Positions 1 to 12,900 of a stretch of 64,000 nucleotides of DNA are shown piece by piece. A program made the translations under genes and the position numbers. This DNA comes from Charina bottae. Lineage: Eukaryota; Chordata; Lepidosauria; Squamata; Charinaidae. The stretch lies in the NCBI GenBank assembly GCA_023362775.1, contig JALMGJ010000026.1, positions 2,697,394-2,761,393 of the forward strand, read 5' to 3'. The notes under the pieces are model-generated. The model was not told where the DNA came from. It did no database searches and was given only the letters and a program-made list of their open reading frames with translations. How positions within the stretch are numbered: the first letter of the stretch is position 1; each line of letters begins with the position of its first letter.

Positions 1-573
1 GAAACCACAAAAGGCTGCAGTTGCACAACATTCTAAGCCGGAAATTGCAGTTCACAACGCATGGTTGGGTGCAGACGTCATGCTAAGCCATAATCAAACT
101 CAGAGATTTTAGGTTATGCCAACCTAGGCTTGGTTCAGAACACAAGGAAGATCCGCTGGTTCTGGTATGTTAAACCCAGCCGCTGTGCTTGGAAGCCAGG
201 CTTTACGGCATAGCTGATACATTAACTCAGCCACTGGCTTATTCAACAAACTACTGTTGAAATAAACCTAGTTAGGGTGATATGGGAGCCAACCCACTGA
301 GAGAGCTTTGTAGATTCTCATCTGCAGCCTCGTTCACCTCCATCTCCACCTTCTTCAACCTGGTGCCCTCCAATAGTGTGGGACTTTGCTTCTCCTCCTC
401 CTCCTCCAAAGGTGACCTTGCCCATACTGGTTGGGGAACATGGGAATTGAAGTCCAAGGCCTCCGGAAGATGTCAGGTTGGGAGTGGCCTGGGTGGGAGA
501 CAGACCATGTGACCCGCTGAACTATCCTCTCCTGGGGTGCATAATTTACAAGGACAACTTCCTTTGTCTAAGC
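1..573. other. Upstream intergenic DNA, no gene recognised
   Basis: No coding exon is recognisable on either strand. Roughly 1-260 contains degenerate copies of a motif that recurs through the window (an A/T-rich phrase around 'aaccatgg...gtgtgaaccc'), probably a decayed ancient repeat. Short open frames here have no family resemblance and look like chance. Confidence 0.5.
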
Positions 574-860
574 GTTTCTCAACCTTCTGACCCTGGAGGA
601 ACCCTTGAAATATTTTTCAGGCCTCAGGGAACCCCTGCACATTCAGGCTCAAATAGAGGCCAGAATTACAAATATTTGTTTCCTGGGTAGGCCTGGATAT
701 ATGCATTAACCGTGTTCTTAAACTAAAAATAAAGAATGGAACTTACCTCTTTAATGTGAAGTTGCCCGAATTTGAAATAATTTTTTAAATAAATCGTGAT
801 CTCCCGGGGAACCTCTCGCGGAACCCGAGGGTGCCACGGAACCCTGGTGGAGAAACCCTG
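574..860. mobile_element. hAT-like non-autonomous DNA transposon (MITE)
   Basis: The ends are imperfect inverted repeats (gtttctcaacc... / ...agaaaccctg). The element is flanked by a perfect 8-bp direct repeat, gtctaagc, at 566-573 and 861-868. An 8-bp duplication with a central TCTA is typical of hAT superfamily insertion. The interior is A/T rich with no open frame. Confidence 0.75.
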
Positions 861-3289
861 GTCTAAGCATTTGCTCACAGGGAAGAGGGTCAAGGGGAGG
901 CCCACCTACTTTTCCGATGCTGCTTCTCCTCCTGGGGGTTTAAGTCTGGCTCCATCCGAACAGAACTGGAACTCATGCCTAGAAAAAGGAGAGCCATCCA
1001 ATGAAAATACGGAGCAGGAAATGTCAGCAGCACCCTTTGTGGGGAGGGTAAGGGAGAGACAAAACCAGAAGAAAGATCCCAAACCAGAGAATAAGCCCCA
1101 CTTTGATATGCCCTGGGAAGGCTCTGCTTCTTGGCTCCAGCAAAAGGAAGACGGGGGCATTCCAAAAAGGGATCCCCGGGGACCAGGGAGAAGACTAGTA
1201 GCATCACCACGAAACTTTCTGGAGGCCTCCCTTACATTTGTCTCCCCTCCACCCCAGGACCCATCTCCCGCATTTGCACCCTATCAGGCAAAAGCCACCC
1301 CACTTGCTAATCCGTACTATGCTCTATCCTAAGCTAGGGGGGGCAATTTATGGCCTTCAACATTTTGTTGCATGGTAGCTTCCAAAATCTCTCACTACTG
1401 GCCATGCTGGATCCACCGGTTGCCTGTCCCTAAGATAGGCCCTGGTGCAACTAGTCTGGATGGGGCTTGGCATGTGATATGTGCCAACCCGTGATTGGTA
1501 ATTCATAGGTTATGGTTTAGCACAATGCATGAACCTAGATCTCTATGGTGTATTTGATAAATGGGTCTTCCCCATCTTTAGCATCATCCAGATATATGAA
1601 CCGACTCCCAGAATTCTCTGCAGCGGCTATGCAGGCTAGGGAATTCTGGGAGGCAAACGGGGGACTTCTGGGTAATGAACTATGGTTAAACAAACAACAG
1701 CTTAGTATAATGTGTGAGCTTGGCCATTTCCTTTCTTTTGTCTCTACATTTGGGGATGAGTTCCTGGTCCTCATGTCCCACCTGAGGGTTTAAAGTTCAA
1801 CCCCAGAATTGGGAAGAGCTAAGGAACCTGTTATATATTGGGTCAGGTTCAGATATCTCAGACTTGACTCCAGAACAGAGAAGCCCCCCGGCTTCCAGGC
1901 TCCAGGGGCCTCTGCTTCACCTCCTCTCACAAAACAAGACACAAAAAGTTAACACAACCGCATGAGAGAAACTCTCTCTCCAAAACACGCAAAGTGATCA
2001 TTTGTTCGAACTTAGTTTGGAACTACAGGTAGACCTTATTTAGCAACCGTTCGCAGTTACGACAGTGATGTCATACTAACTTTATGACCAATCCTCGCAT
2101 TTACAACCTTTGCAGGTCTGTAAAGCAAAGGAAAGCACAGTCGCAATTTCACTTAGCGACCGCTTCACTTAAGAATCGAGCTGACGGTCCCAATTGTGGT
2201 CGCTAAAACGAGGACTACCTGTATTGTTTCAATGATACACAACTTTGGGGGAGGCCAAGCTTTGCATTGATCCATGCCACCCAGAGCCTTTTTGGAATTG
2301 AGCAGCATATAAATTGCAATAGCAGTAATAATAAATAACTGAATAAATACAAATTGCAGGCTGGAAGGCTGCTCCCTCCCAGTTGGATTTCATTTACCTT
2401 AAACTTAATTGTGTTTATTAATTCACTGTGTATCCTACTTTTTCTCCCAGGACCATAGAATCCTTCATAGGGATTTTGTATCTAGTCCTTGGATCACCTG
2501 TACCTGAACCTTTCCCAAAATGGGGTTGGGTCATTTGTGGTTCAGCAGGTTGCAGGGACTGATCCCTTGGCTCAGGTTGTATGAAACAGGCCACCACTTT
2601 TAACCAATTTTTACCTCTTTCAGCATCCCAGTTAACGGGAATACAAGAGTTACATTGTTAACCTGAATTAAGTGTGTGATGTAAACCCATCCTAAGGATA
2701 CCAAAGCAGGATAGATGGGCAGGTGAGAAGATGCACCCTATATGGAAATGCGAGTCCATCTTATTTTTGAACTCAGGATGTTACATGATAGGCTGACCCA
2801 TGCTTATTGAATTAATCCAATTCTCTGGATCTGTTTAACACACTAAACCTCAGACTAACCACACCAGCTGAGTTTTCTACAACACACAGTCAGGTGGTAT
2901 GTGGCTCAGTGTCCCCCAAACAAAGGCACAGATTTTGTCTGAATCTTTTTGAGATGTGATGCCGAGAACTGCTACATCTGGGCAAGGCAGCATACAGTGG
3001 AACGATTACCTCTTGGGATTTGGAACCCAAGCTGCTTATTGCACCTACTGCTTCACTGCAGCCCTATCATACTGCTTGTATCCAGCTTGTGGTCAATGCT
3101 GCATTCAATATTCAACTTGTTATAGACCACAGTTCCAATGTGACAAAAATAAACAGCTTTTTAGAGTGCTGGAATGGACAACCTGAGTTGCACATCTGGT
3201 AGCCCGCAAGAAAGCAAGCAAGATAAAACTCACGAACTTAACCCGGGCTTCTCACTGCGCAGACGCCCACCACCTATTCTAGAACAGAG
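861..3289. other. Upstream flank of CCT3, mostly unrecognised
   Basis: Apart from the TA-flanked MITE at 2026-2221, I recognise no gene. A 178-codon open frame (796-1332, +) begins inside the 574-860 transposon and has no recognisable domain. In mammals TSACC sits head-to-head with CCT3, but I found no TSACC-like exon on the minus strand here. About 2600-2920 has further degenerate reptile repeat phrases. Confidence 0.5.
2026..2221. mobile_element. TA-flanked MITE (Tc1/mariner-like), family shared with 23005 and 29210
   Basis: The termini read caggtag.../...ctacctg and are immediately flanked by TA on both sides, the target duplication expected of Tc1/mariner insertions. The interior (tttacaacctt, caattgtggtcgct) matches the copies at 23005-23221 and 29210-29593 by eye. 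Non-coding. Confidence 0.7.
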
Positions 3290-3313
3290 GGCACGTGTCA
3301 GGACAGCGAGCGG

Positions 3314-3333
3314 ACCACAATTCCCATCATGCC
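3314..3333 (+). promoter_or_regulatory. ZNF143/STAF (SBS)-like site
   Basis: The sequence follows the ACTACAATTCCCAGCATGC-type SBS consensus with about two substitutions, inside a CpG island. ZNF143 sites are typical of bidirectional and housekeeping promoters. Binding is inferred. Confidence 0.55.
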
Positions 3334-3549
3334 TCGCGGCACGAAGGGCGGGGCATGGCCGGAGAGTCCTGTAACGCGGCCCGCTGTAAATGCCGTGCCC
3401 TGGCTTAGGCGAAGCGGAATTTCGCCATCTTTTGGAAGTGTCCCCCAAACTCGCCTCTGGGGTGCGGTCGGTCGGGAACGGGGCGCGGCAAGAACTGCAG
3501 CGACCGCCGCCGGGAAGACCTCATCCACCTAACCGCTGACGGCTGCTTA

Positions 3550-3676
3550 TGCGCATGCGCGTTTTACTTTCCCTGCCCTTCAACGTTCCGCCTCCCGCGC
3601 AGACGCCGTGCCGCCGCCGCCTCCAACTTGTGCACAGGCGCAGCTGAGTGGGAAGGGGGGAGAGATGCGCATGCGT
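3550..3676. promoter_or_regulatory. Pair of NRF1-like sites
   Basis: TGCGCATGCGC at 3550-3560 is a perfect NRF1 palindrome. TGCGCATGCGT at 3666-3676 is a near-perfect second copy 116 bp away. Both lie in the CpG island 310-440 bp upstream of the CCT3 ATG. Confidence 0.6.
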
Positions 3677-3986
3677 GTTGTCTTCCTCCTGTGGCGCCCT
3701 GCCCGAGCACGCTTGCCGAGGAGGAGGAAGAGGCGGAGAATAAACCGTTGTTCTCTCAACGTACCTTGCTGTCAGGCGAGTGGGCGGAGTCGCTGGAAAG
3801 GAGGCGCGTCTTCATTGGCCGTCCCGAAGGCGCCGCCGGTGCGGATTGGAGGAGCAGCCGCAACGGGCGGGATAGGGTGTCCGAGCGCGGTGAAACGGCG
3901 TTTTCCCCCCTCCCTCCGAGTTCTTGTTCTTTTTTCTCCTCCTCCAGAAGGTTCCTCGCCGGCTTCTGCCTCGCCTCGTCGGGAAG

Positions 3987-6900
3987 ATGCTGGGCCAGCG
4001 CCCCGTTTTCGTGCTCAGTGAGTCTGAGGGGAGCCGCGAGGTGGGCTGGGGGGGAAGAGACCCCACCCTGAGTGATCCCTCATATCTTTCCCCTCCCAAT
4101 AGCGTATTTTGGGGTCCCTTCGCCCCCTCATTTGCACCCTATTTCGACCTCCCTCAACTGCATATCTGGGAAAATCTACTTCTCATGATCTCCGCTCTCC
4201 TTCCCTAGCTGTACCTAGAAAGTCTCCCCACGAAGCAGCCCCCCCACTTCTCTGCTTCGTTTCTCTGGGACCCCCCCCCCAAAAAAAAAGCGACGGAGGT
4301 CCTCTTGTTTCCTCTAGCCTCGTTCTTCGGGGCAGGTAGCGTATCAGATGCAGGGGCGTCGACTGTCAAAGAGAGAAAAAAGTAAAATACTGGAAAAGGA
4401 ATTCAGCAAATGGCTATACAGGGCCAGGTCTGGTCAGATAAGAAAAATAGAGATTCCTCTTCTGTAGGAGTCCTGATCTCCTCAAAGCCTGGGTCCAGCA
4501 GGTCATTGACTCATAGAGCTGGAGGTCGTCTAGTCCAACCTCCTGCCCAGGTGCTCCCAGGTATTCCAGGTACCCCCAGCCCAGGTACTGCTCAGACCAT
4601 CCCGTGCAAATGGCTGTCCAACCTTTGCTTGAAAGCCTCCAGGGATGGGGTGCTCCAGAGGTCATATTCCAATGCTTAATAGCTCTCCCAGTTAGGAAAT
4701 TCCTCCTCCTTTCGAGTTTGGATCTCCCTCTGTAAAGCTTCCACCTGTTGGTTCTTGTCATATCCTTGGGCTCTGTGTAGAATAAATCCACACCCTCTTC
4801 CCTGGCAGCCAGGAGGAGGGTTGTTTGGGATGCGATCAGGCTTTGTGAAAGCGTCAGGCTGGCTTTGCACATCTGCTTCACCTGGTTCCTGAACTAGCCC
4901 GTTTTCTGGGCCTGCACAATACCTGCAGTGGTAAACTCTCTCTGTGGGATTGGCTTGCCCATCATGTTAAGGGCCTGCCCCCCCCCCCCCATGAACCAAG
5001 TGTAGCAGGTTGTGTGAACCCACCCACCTAGTCGACTTTACTGGGACTGATTTCCTCAATTCCCCCACTGGAAATTATTGTGATGCAGAGGAACTGTAGG
5101 GTTGGATGTGAGGGAGGGGGAGATGGGGGGTGTCTCACCAGCAGGAGAGACTTGAGGTAATAAAGGGGAAAGAACAAGAGCAAGGCCATGTTTTGTGGGA
5201 AAGGGGGGATGCTCATGAGGGAGAGAAGCAACTGGCCCCTTGTTCCTGCTGAGGAATTGGGTACCATTAGTGGGCAAGGAGGAAAGATGGTTTGGGAAAT
5301 GAGGGGCCTGAAGCAAGGTGCAAACTTTAAAGGGACAGTTGTGAGTCCCTTCCAAAAGTGTCCTGGAATTGTAATCTGCAGAACTGCAGCACTGGAGACA
5401 CTTATTTAATTAAATGTTTTCACTGAATCAGTAAAATTAGTACATGCATTGAATGTTGTTAAGTTTTCTGGATTCATACAACACAGGGAACCCTAAACCA
5501 ACCAGTGACACACCAGGCTAAGCCACCCCAAAAATAACCAGGGTAAAAACTAAGCCAGTTAAGCATATTGTGCAATTGCAGCTTCTAAGTGCAAAATGAT
5601 AAATGAAACAAAAGATTGGTTATTCTTTCTCCCCACTGGTACTTACGGAAACATCAGCTGCATTCACACAACAGATTTAACCTGGTTATTAAATCACAAA
5701 TTTTCTGGGTTTGCATAATATTTTGAACCATAAAACTAACTAATGGATTTTCACAATATCCTCAAGGTGGTTACTGGATTAAATCATTTTGGGTGTTCCC
5801 ATAGGGCAGGGGTGGGGAACCTTTTTTCTGCCAAGGGCCATTTGGATATTTATAACTGGGGACCAGGGGGTGGGGGCAGGGTTTCTGGGATTTCCACGGA
5901 CTGGGGGGCGGGGTTTGCGGGTGGGAGCCAATCGCATGGAAGGGGCGGGGTTTGCGGGCGGGAGCCCCGCAGGCCTTATATGGCCCGTGGGCCTAACGTC
6001 CACCCCTGTTATAGGGCATCGGCTCCTAAGACAGCCAAATGGACTGAATCCACACAGCATGCTAAGCTACAGAAAACAGACCAAGCTGAGCAAATTGTGA
6101 GAGTGTAACCACTATGTTAGGGGCGTGGTGGCTCAGCGGGTAAGACGCCAGGCTTGTCGATCGGAAGGTCGCAAGTTCGGAGGTTCGAATCGGAAGGTCG
6201 CAAGTTTGGAGGTTCGAATCCCTAGCCCGGTGTGATGGAGTGAGCTCCCACACTCGCCCCAGCTCTTGCCAACCTAGCAATTTGAAAGCATGCAAATGCA
6301 AGTAGATGAATAGGTACCACTTAGGTGGGTAGGTAACAGCGTTCCGCGCGCATCATGCGGCCACATGACCGCGGAAGCGTCTTCGGACAGCGCTGGCTCT
6401 TCGGCTAACAAACGGAGATGAGTACCCGCCCCTAGAGTCGGACACGACTGCACAAATGTGCGGGCGGAACCTTTACCTTTACTTTTTAACCACTATGTCT
6501 TTTGGCTAATTAAATATATTGTGTGAAACCAGCCAGAGAACATTACAGCAGTTAATTCACAGTAATTTAACCAATCTGGCTAGTCAAGGGCAGATTCTGT
6601 TACCCTAAGGAAGCTTCTTGAATCTGCCATAAATAATAGCTGACAGTAAAATATTAAAATGCAGTAGCATTAAGATTCTGTGATACTTGGCTATCTGTAG
6701 CTGATTAAGTTTCCTTGCCAGTTTTTAAGACCATTTGACTGGTTTCCTAATGCTACTTTACAATGGATTTGACTATTTTCAAATCCATTATCCTTTGCCT
6801 GAACTCCACGCTCCTCCCTATGTTTTTTGGATGTTACTCTGTCCTCTTTGGGGGGAATATTAGAGATGTGCTCTTGATTAAATTCCTATTGTAATATTAT

Positions 6901-9900
6901 ACTTCATTTATAAGAGAGATCTCAAAAAGGGCTGTGGGAAGTCAATACTCTGTAATGTCTTGATTCATATGTTTCTCCCATAATATTCCCCTATACGCCA
7001 TACATCTTTCTTGATTTTTGTACTTTTTCGTAGTTATTTTGAAAAGGAGAGTTTTGTTGTTGCTGTTATACTATCCTCAGAATTGGCTTATCTCTTCATT
7101 GGATTCTTCTTCATTCATAAAAGGAATATCCCCCTCCTTGAGGGGGAGATGGGCGGTCATAGAAATTTAATAAAATAAATAAATAAATAAATATCAGAGT
7201 GAGAGAGTTGAGCTATGCATTGACTTGTAAAGCTGAACAGAGTATGGGAATGAAATAAAAGGAGAAAATACAGGTTGAAATATTTAGATGTGCTTGCAGT
7301 TGAGGTGGTGAAGAAGTGGGCATTTAAAGAAGGTGATGCTGCATTTCTTTGGATGAGATAGAATGATTTGATTATTTAATGAAATAGCTATTTTTCTTTT
7401 CTGTTTTCATCTTAGGTCAAAACACAAAGCGTGAGTCTGGAAGAAAAGTCCAGACTGGAAATATTAATGCTGCTAAGGTATGGATTACAGGAAAATGTAT
7501 GGGAGAGGAATGGAGTGTGTTCATTTGTCTTCAAGGCTCCACAGAGTATGGGAACTGGGTTGAGGATAATTTTTTACTGTTCTAAAGCTGCATGTCTATT
7601 GAGGAAATCCAGCTCTAAATCTTGGACATTCTGGTTTAATAGATGTAGCAGTGAGCTCGGCAAAAAAAATGCTACCTTTCTCAACTGAGAAGTTTAGCAG
7701 GTGGCTCTTTAATTTTTAAAAATTAGTATACTTGTTTAAAGTTAGTATGCTTTGTAGCATTTATTGCAAATGCTAAATTGGTTTTTGCCCTGATCTCACT
7801 GAAAGAAATTCACAGGAACCAGTTGCTCAGTAGGTTATTTATAATGCAGTTGTTATTACAAAATTTTAGTTGCTCTGCTTGCAACATATACCTGCCTTAC
7901 CCTGCTTGCCCTGTAAAATAATTCCAGGGTCCCTCTGGACTTTGTTTCAGCCAAATTAAAGTTTGGCAGGATCTCCAAGAACAGTGGCTGTTCTGAGTGC
8001 AAAATAAAACGTGAATTTTATTTTGTGGTTCACCCCATTTTAAAGGTAAATCGTTTTGTGGGAAAGTTAAGCTTCCTTTCAGATAAATACAGATTCAGGT
8101 TTTATAAAATGCAACTTTTCTAAGCATCGTACAGACATTAAACTACAGGATAATTTGTAGCTTCCAAGTTCACAGTTGAATAAACATAATACAAGAAGAA
8201 AAATGAATGGTTAGAAAACTCGAGTGTGTGGCTGATGAGTAATTGCCTGGTCTCCCTCTTGTTGAGAAGCTGATTATGTCAACTCTCAGTTATTATTGCT
8301 TGCCAGTTTGCGCGGAAAAAGCCAAGATGTATCTCCTTTAAGTTTGGCAACCTCATGGTGTGATATTAAAATGTTGCGGGACTTTATGTGGACAAAACAA
8401 ATTTATAAGAAGGAAATGACATTTCAGCAATATTTTGAGTCCCCTATGGGGGAGATGGTGCGGTGATAGAAATTGAAAGATAAATAAAAATATTTTTTTA
8501 GTGATAGTTTCTTCTTGAGCATATTCCATAATGACATAACTTAGCAGAAAGAGAGGCTATTTTCTGTCTCACATTTTTGAAATTCAGGGCATAAGTATTA
8601 TAATGGTTTTTTACCTGCCCTTTAGTTTTTCTTCTGAAACCATGTTGCTGTTCTGTGACTCTTCTCATTTTAGACTATTGCTGATATTATCAGAACCTGC
8701 TTAGGACCAAGGGCCATGATGAAGGTAAGGATGGTTTTTTTTGCCCATTGCTTCATTAACTCACAAGAGATAACCTGAATAAGTTTGTGTTGCATTTTGT
8801 GGATGCTAACAAGAGTTTCCTGAATCTCCCGTGCAGATGCTGTTGGACCCAATGGGTGGAATCGTCATGACAAACGATGGCAATGCTATTCTTAGAGAAG
8901 TAAGTCACTTTAGTAGCAGCACCCGATGCTTGTCCAGAAGGCAGGCATAATTTGAAATATGATTTTCCAATATTTCATTTACAGAATCTTAACTAAATAT
9001 GTGGGGTGAGAATTTCACCTTAGCGAGATATCCCAAAAGTTTATTTTTCTTTAATGGCTAAAATGGTTATAATTTCTGAGTGCAGAAGTATGCACGGAAC
9101 TCAAAATGTAAGCCCCAGGTGCTGTTTCTCTAATTTGCCTTGCACTCTGCTCTGTGTTGCTCTGAACCCTGCTCCTCCCCTAGGTTTCCCTTTCCTCCCC
9201 TTGGTTCAGAATCCCTTCCTTTGGGATCTGGTGCTGATCCAGTTCTAGGCATCCTTGTGTTTTAGGAGAATCTAGTAAGTCTCCAGAGAACAGGTGTCCT
9301 CCAGAATGTTAAATGTTTGCATCCATTCATCCATCCATCTCTCCTTCATTATAGATTCAAGTACAGCATCCAGCTGCCAAATCCATGATAGAAATCAGCC
9401 GTACTCAGGATGAAGAAGTGGGCGACGGGACCACATCTGTGATTATTCTCGGTAAGATGTGTGTTTATAGATAAAAAGTATGCAAATACATTAGATGACA
9501 AGAGATACTTTGTGTGTTGTATAAGGCCACGTAAGGTGGTCAATTTATTGAGATATATTTACTACCATTAAGGGGCATAAAGGGAGATCTCAACATGGCT
9601 AAGTGAGCAAAATCCACTTGCCTCCCAGTGGATTGCCTCAAATGTTAATTTGTGTTAAGCTGCTATTTGGCATCCCTAAATTCTAGTCTCCCCCCCCCCG
9701 CACCTCCCCCCAGGCAATGAAGCCCACTGGGTGACTTTGGGCCAGTCACTCTTTCTCAGCCCAGCCTACCTTTGCAGGATGGTTGTTTTGAAAAAAGAAG
9801 GAGCACCATTGAAGCCATCTTGAACAGAAAACAGGATAGAAATGAAATATGTAATAAAATACATAAGTTCCTAAGCGGGAACCAATCCCTGTAATATACT

Positions 9901-12900
9901 TGGAATTGGAAAGAATAAGAAAGGATAATTATCTGTTAATCTAGTGCAGTGCATCTGGTCTCTGTCAAAAGGAAGATCTTTTTGTTGCTGTATTCCAACT
10001 TCGTTGAGTGCCTCCATCTCAGATCATCTGATAGATAGAAAGCCAAGTGTTAAAGGATAGTGCCTTAAAGGCCCCGCAAGGCACTAACAACTTTGCATAT
10101 GCTCCCATAACTTACTCACAATGATAATACACCTTTCTTCTGTTATTGTGTGAAATTCTGAAGCACTGATGTTAGTATGAAGTGGCATTTTCATTGGGGT
10201 GTGAAAGATACTCTAGTGCTTCTGTTCACATGGTGCGTCAAATAAATGGCACAGTGGTCGTGATCTCTTCCCCTCCCTTAGCTGGAGAGATGTTATCGGT
10301 GGCAGAACATTTCCTAGAGCAGCAGATGCACCCGACGGTAATAATTAGTGCATATCGAAAGGCCCTGGATGACATGATCAGCACTCTGAAAAGTATCAGG
10401 TGAGCAGAATGGGGGAATGCTAGGAAGAAATGTGGAGAATGCAGAGAAATTGTGGACGTATTTCTGAGCATTTGAAGGAACAGCAGTAGGGGGAAATGGC
10501 TTGTGTTGGTGGATTAGGACTACCACCACGCGCCATTTTTAAAAGCAAGCCTAATCTCCATTCTAGATGACAGATCCCCTTTTTTCCCCCTGTGGGAGGT
10601 CTCATTGTCAGTAATTGCTAAATGCTCATTCATTCTCTCTTCCAGAGTCCTTGGGGAAAAAATCAGAGGGAGTCTGATAATGGGTTTTCCAACTAATAAA
10701 ATAACTACCAAATTCTGACTAACATAAGCTGCAGCTCACAAAAGAGTCTGCCTGGTAATAAAATGTGTTGGTTGGAAGAGGTGCTACCAGACTCCTCCTG
10801 ACTTTTTGCCACCATAGTCCTTGGAAGGGACTTTGTAGTTGTGTTAGATCAGAGCTTTCCAAACTGTGTGTCAGGACATGTTAGTGTGTCAGCTGCAGTG
10901 TCTGGGTGGCTGCAGTGTCTGGGTGTGTCGCGGCTGCTGCCGCCTCCAAACCTGCTGTGATTCCGTGCAGGTCCTAGTGCCTGCCTTGTGCCCTGCTGCC
11001 TCCAAACCTGCCCTGCCAGGATTCCACGCAGGTCCTAGTGCCTGCCTTGTGCCTGGCTGCCTGCAAACCTGCCCTGCAAGGATTCCGTGCAGGTCCTAGT
11101 GCCTGCCTTGTGCCTGGCTGCCTCCAAACCTGCCCTGCCAGGATTCCACGCAGGTCCTAGTGCCTGCCTTGTGCCCTGCTGCCTCCAAACCTGCCCTGCC
11201 AGGATTCCGCGCAGGTCCTAGTGCCTGCCTTGTGCCTGGCTGCCTCCAAACCTGCCCTGCCAGGATTCCACGCAGGTCCTAGTGCCTGCCTTGTGCCTGG
11301 CTGCCTCCAAACCTGCCCTGCAAGGATTCCGTGCAGGTCCTAGTGCCTGCCTTGTGCCTGGCTGCCTCCAAACCTGCCCTGCCAGGATTCCACGCAGGTC
11401 CTAGTGCCCGCCTTGTGCCCTGCTGCCTCCAAACCTGCCCTGCCAGGATTCTACAGGACATGTTAGCTGCAGTGTCTGGGTGGCTGCAGTGTCTGGGTGT
11501 GTCGCGGCTGCTGCCGCCTCCAAACCTGCTGTGATTCCGTGCAGGTCCTAGTGCCTGCCTTGTGCCTGGCTGCCTCCAAACCTGCCCTGCCAGGATTCCG
11601 CGCAGGTCCTAGTGCCTGCCTTGTGCCTGGCTGCCTGCAAACCTGCCCTGCAAGGATTCCGCGCAGGTCCTAGTGCCTTCCTTGTGCCTGGCTGCCTCCA
11701 AACATGCTGTGATTCTGCGCAGGTCCTAGTGCCTGCCTTGTGCCCTGCTGTAAGAGTGTGTCACGAAATGATGCATGTCTAAAAAGTGTGTTGCCAACAT
11801 GAAAAGTTTGGAAAGCTCCGTGTTAGATAAAGCCAGGCAAGATGGAACACAGGCTGGATTGGATATGAACCGTCTTTCCATCTTTCTAAATAAGGAAGTT
11901 CTATAGATCAAAATTACTTTTAAAATGAAGTCCCGCCAGCACAGCTTTCTAAGGAGACCAGTCTGGCTTTCCCTAACCTGATTTCCTCTAGAGAGGCTGG
12001 ACTACTCCTGAACACCATGTGTTAGTTGGAGTTGATGAGTCAACAACCCTGGTGTGCACCAGGTTTAGCTAGAAGATTGCTTAGAAAGATGGACTGGTGT
12101 GCATATGAAATCTCAGTTCTCCGATATCTGTCTAGAGGAAGGACCCTGAAAGTGGAAAGGTCAGCAAATGTATGGAGAGTTCCTTTGTCCTTGGCTATTG
12201 GGAAGGTGCTTGTGCTCTCTTCGATTCACCTCTGGATAATGGGCTTTATGCTTGCTTTGTGCAGCACTGCAGTTGACGTCAGCAAACGTGAGACCATGCT
12301 TAAAATCATCAACAGTGCCATCAGTACCAAAGCTATAAATCGCTGGTCAGACCTGGCCTGCGGTATTGCTCTCGATGCAGTCAGAACAGTGGAGTTGGAA
12401 GAGAATGGCAGGAAGGAAATTGACATCAAGAAATATGCTAAAGTAGAAAAGGTACAAAGAAAAAATGCATTTCTGCAGCTGGGGTTGGGATTCTGAAGGC
12501 CTGGAGGAGAGAGGTTTGAAGAATCAAAATCAAAACTGATCTTGCCTTATATTGTGGAAATATGATCACATGTACACGTATGTTGTTTTTCAGTAGTCTC
12601 AGGATCTCCATCTTTACGAAGTTCAGACGGCATGGCTAGGAAAAAGTCTGGTAACTTGGAGAAGTCAGAGTAGAATACTGGGCCAAATAGCCCAGCGCTC
12701 AGTCTTAAAGCAGCAGAAGGCTGGGTGTTCTTTTTGTGAGCAGTTGTTCTTCCAGAAAGGGCAGCTCTGAAAAGGCCCCTCTCTCCAGTTGACTAAGCCA
12801 GTAATTGCTGGTCTGTTCTAGAATGAACATTTTGATCAGTGTCTGAAGAAAAAGGAGTTTATTTATATTTCAAATTTCGTCATCTCCCTCGAAAGTTGCC

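Larger units (their letters stand above)
3290..3986 (+). promoter_or_regulatory. CCT3: CCT3 CpG-island promoter and 5' UTR
   Basis: About 700 bases of CpG-rich sequence precede the CCT3 start codon. It contains a ZNF143/STAF-like site (3314-3333), two palindromic NRF1-like sites (3550-3560 and 3666-3676), inverted CCAAT boxes (attgg near 3812 and 3844) and GC boxes (gggcgg). No TATA box is evident, as expected for a housekeeping chaperonin gene. The site cluster extends well upstream, which fits a bidirectional promoter. The exact transcription start cannot be fixed from sequence alone. Confidence 0.75.
4018..7415 (+). other. CCT3 intron 1, repeat-bearing
   Basis: This 3.4-kb first intron (gtgagt...ttag) carries a CR1 3' fragment, a hAT-like MITE, a full Sauria SINE and a short LINE tail, each listed separately. 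The remaining sequence (for example 4830-5800) is unrecognised apart from decayed phrases near 5460-5760. Confidence 0.7.

Noticed and set aside
796..1332. 178-codon open frame as an upstream gene (TSACC candidate)
   Set aside because: It begins inside a hAT-like element, lies on the same strand as CCT3 rather than divergent, and shows no TSACC-like features.
6120..6225. tRNA gene
   Set aside because: The A and B boxes belong to the head of a Sauria SINE, as at 52980 and 62240. The body, tail and target duplications identify a retroposon, and the cloverleaf is degenerate.
10953..11745. Regular repeats resembling a CRISPR array
   Set aside because: The DNA is vertebrate, the units are contiguous without unique spacers, and the array lies inside a transposon with target duplications.
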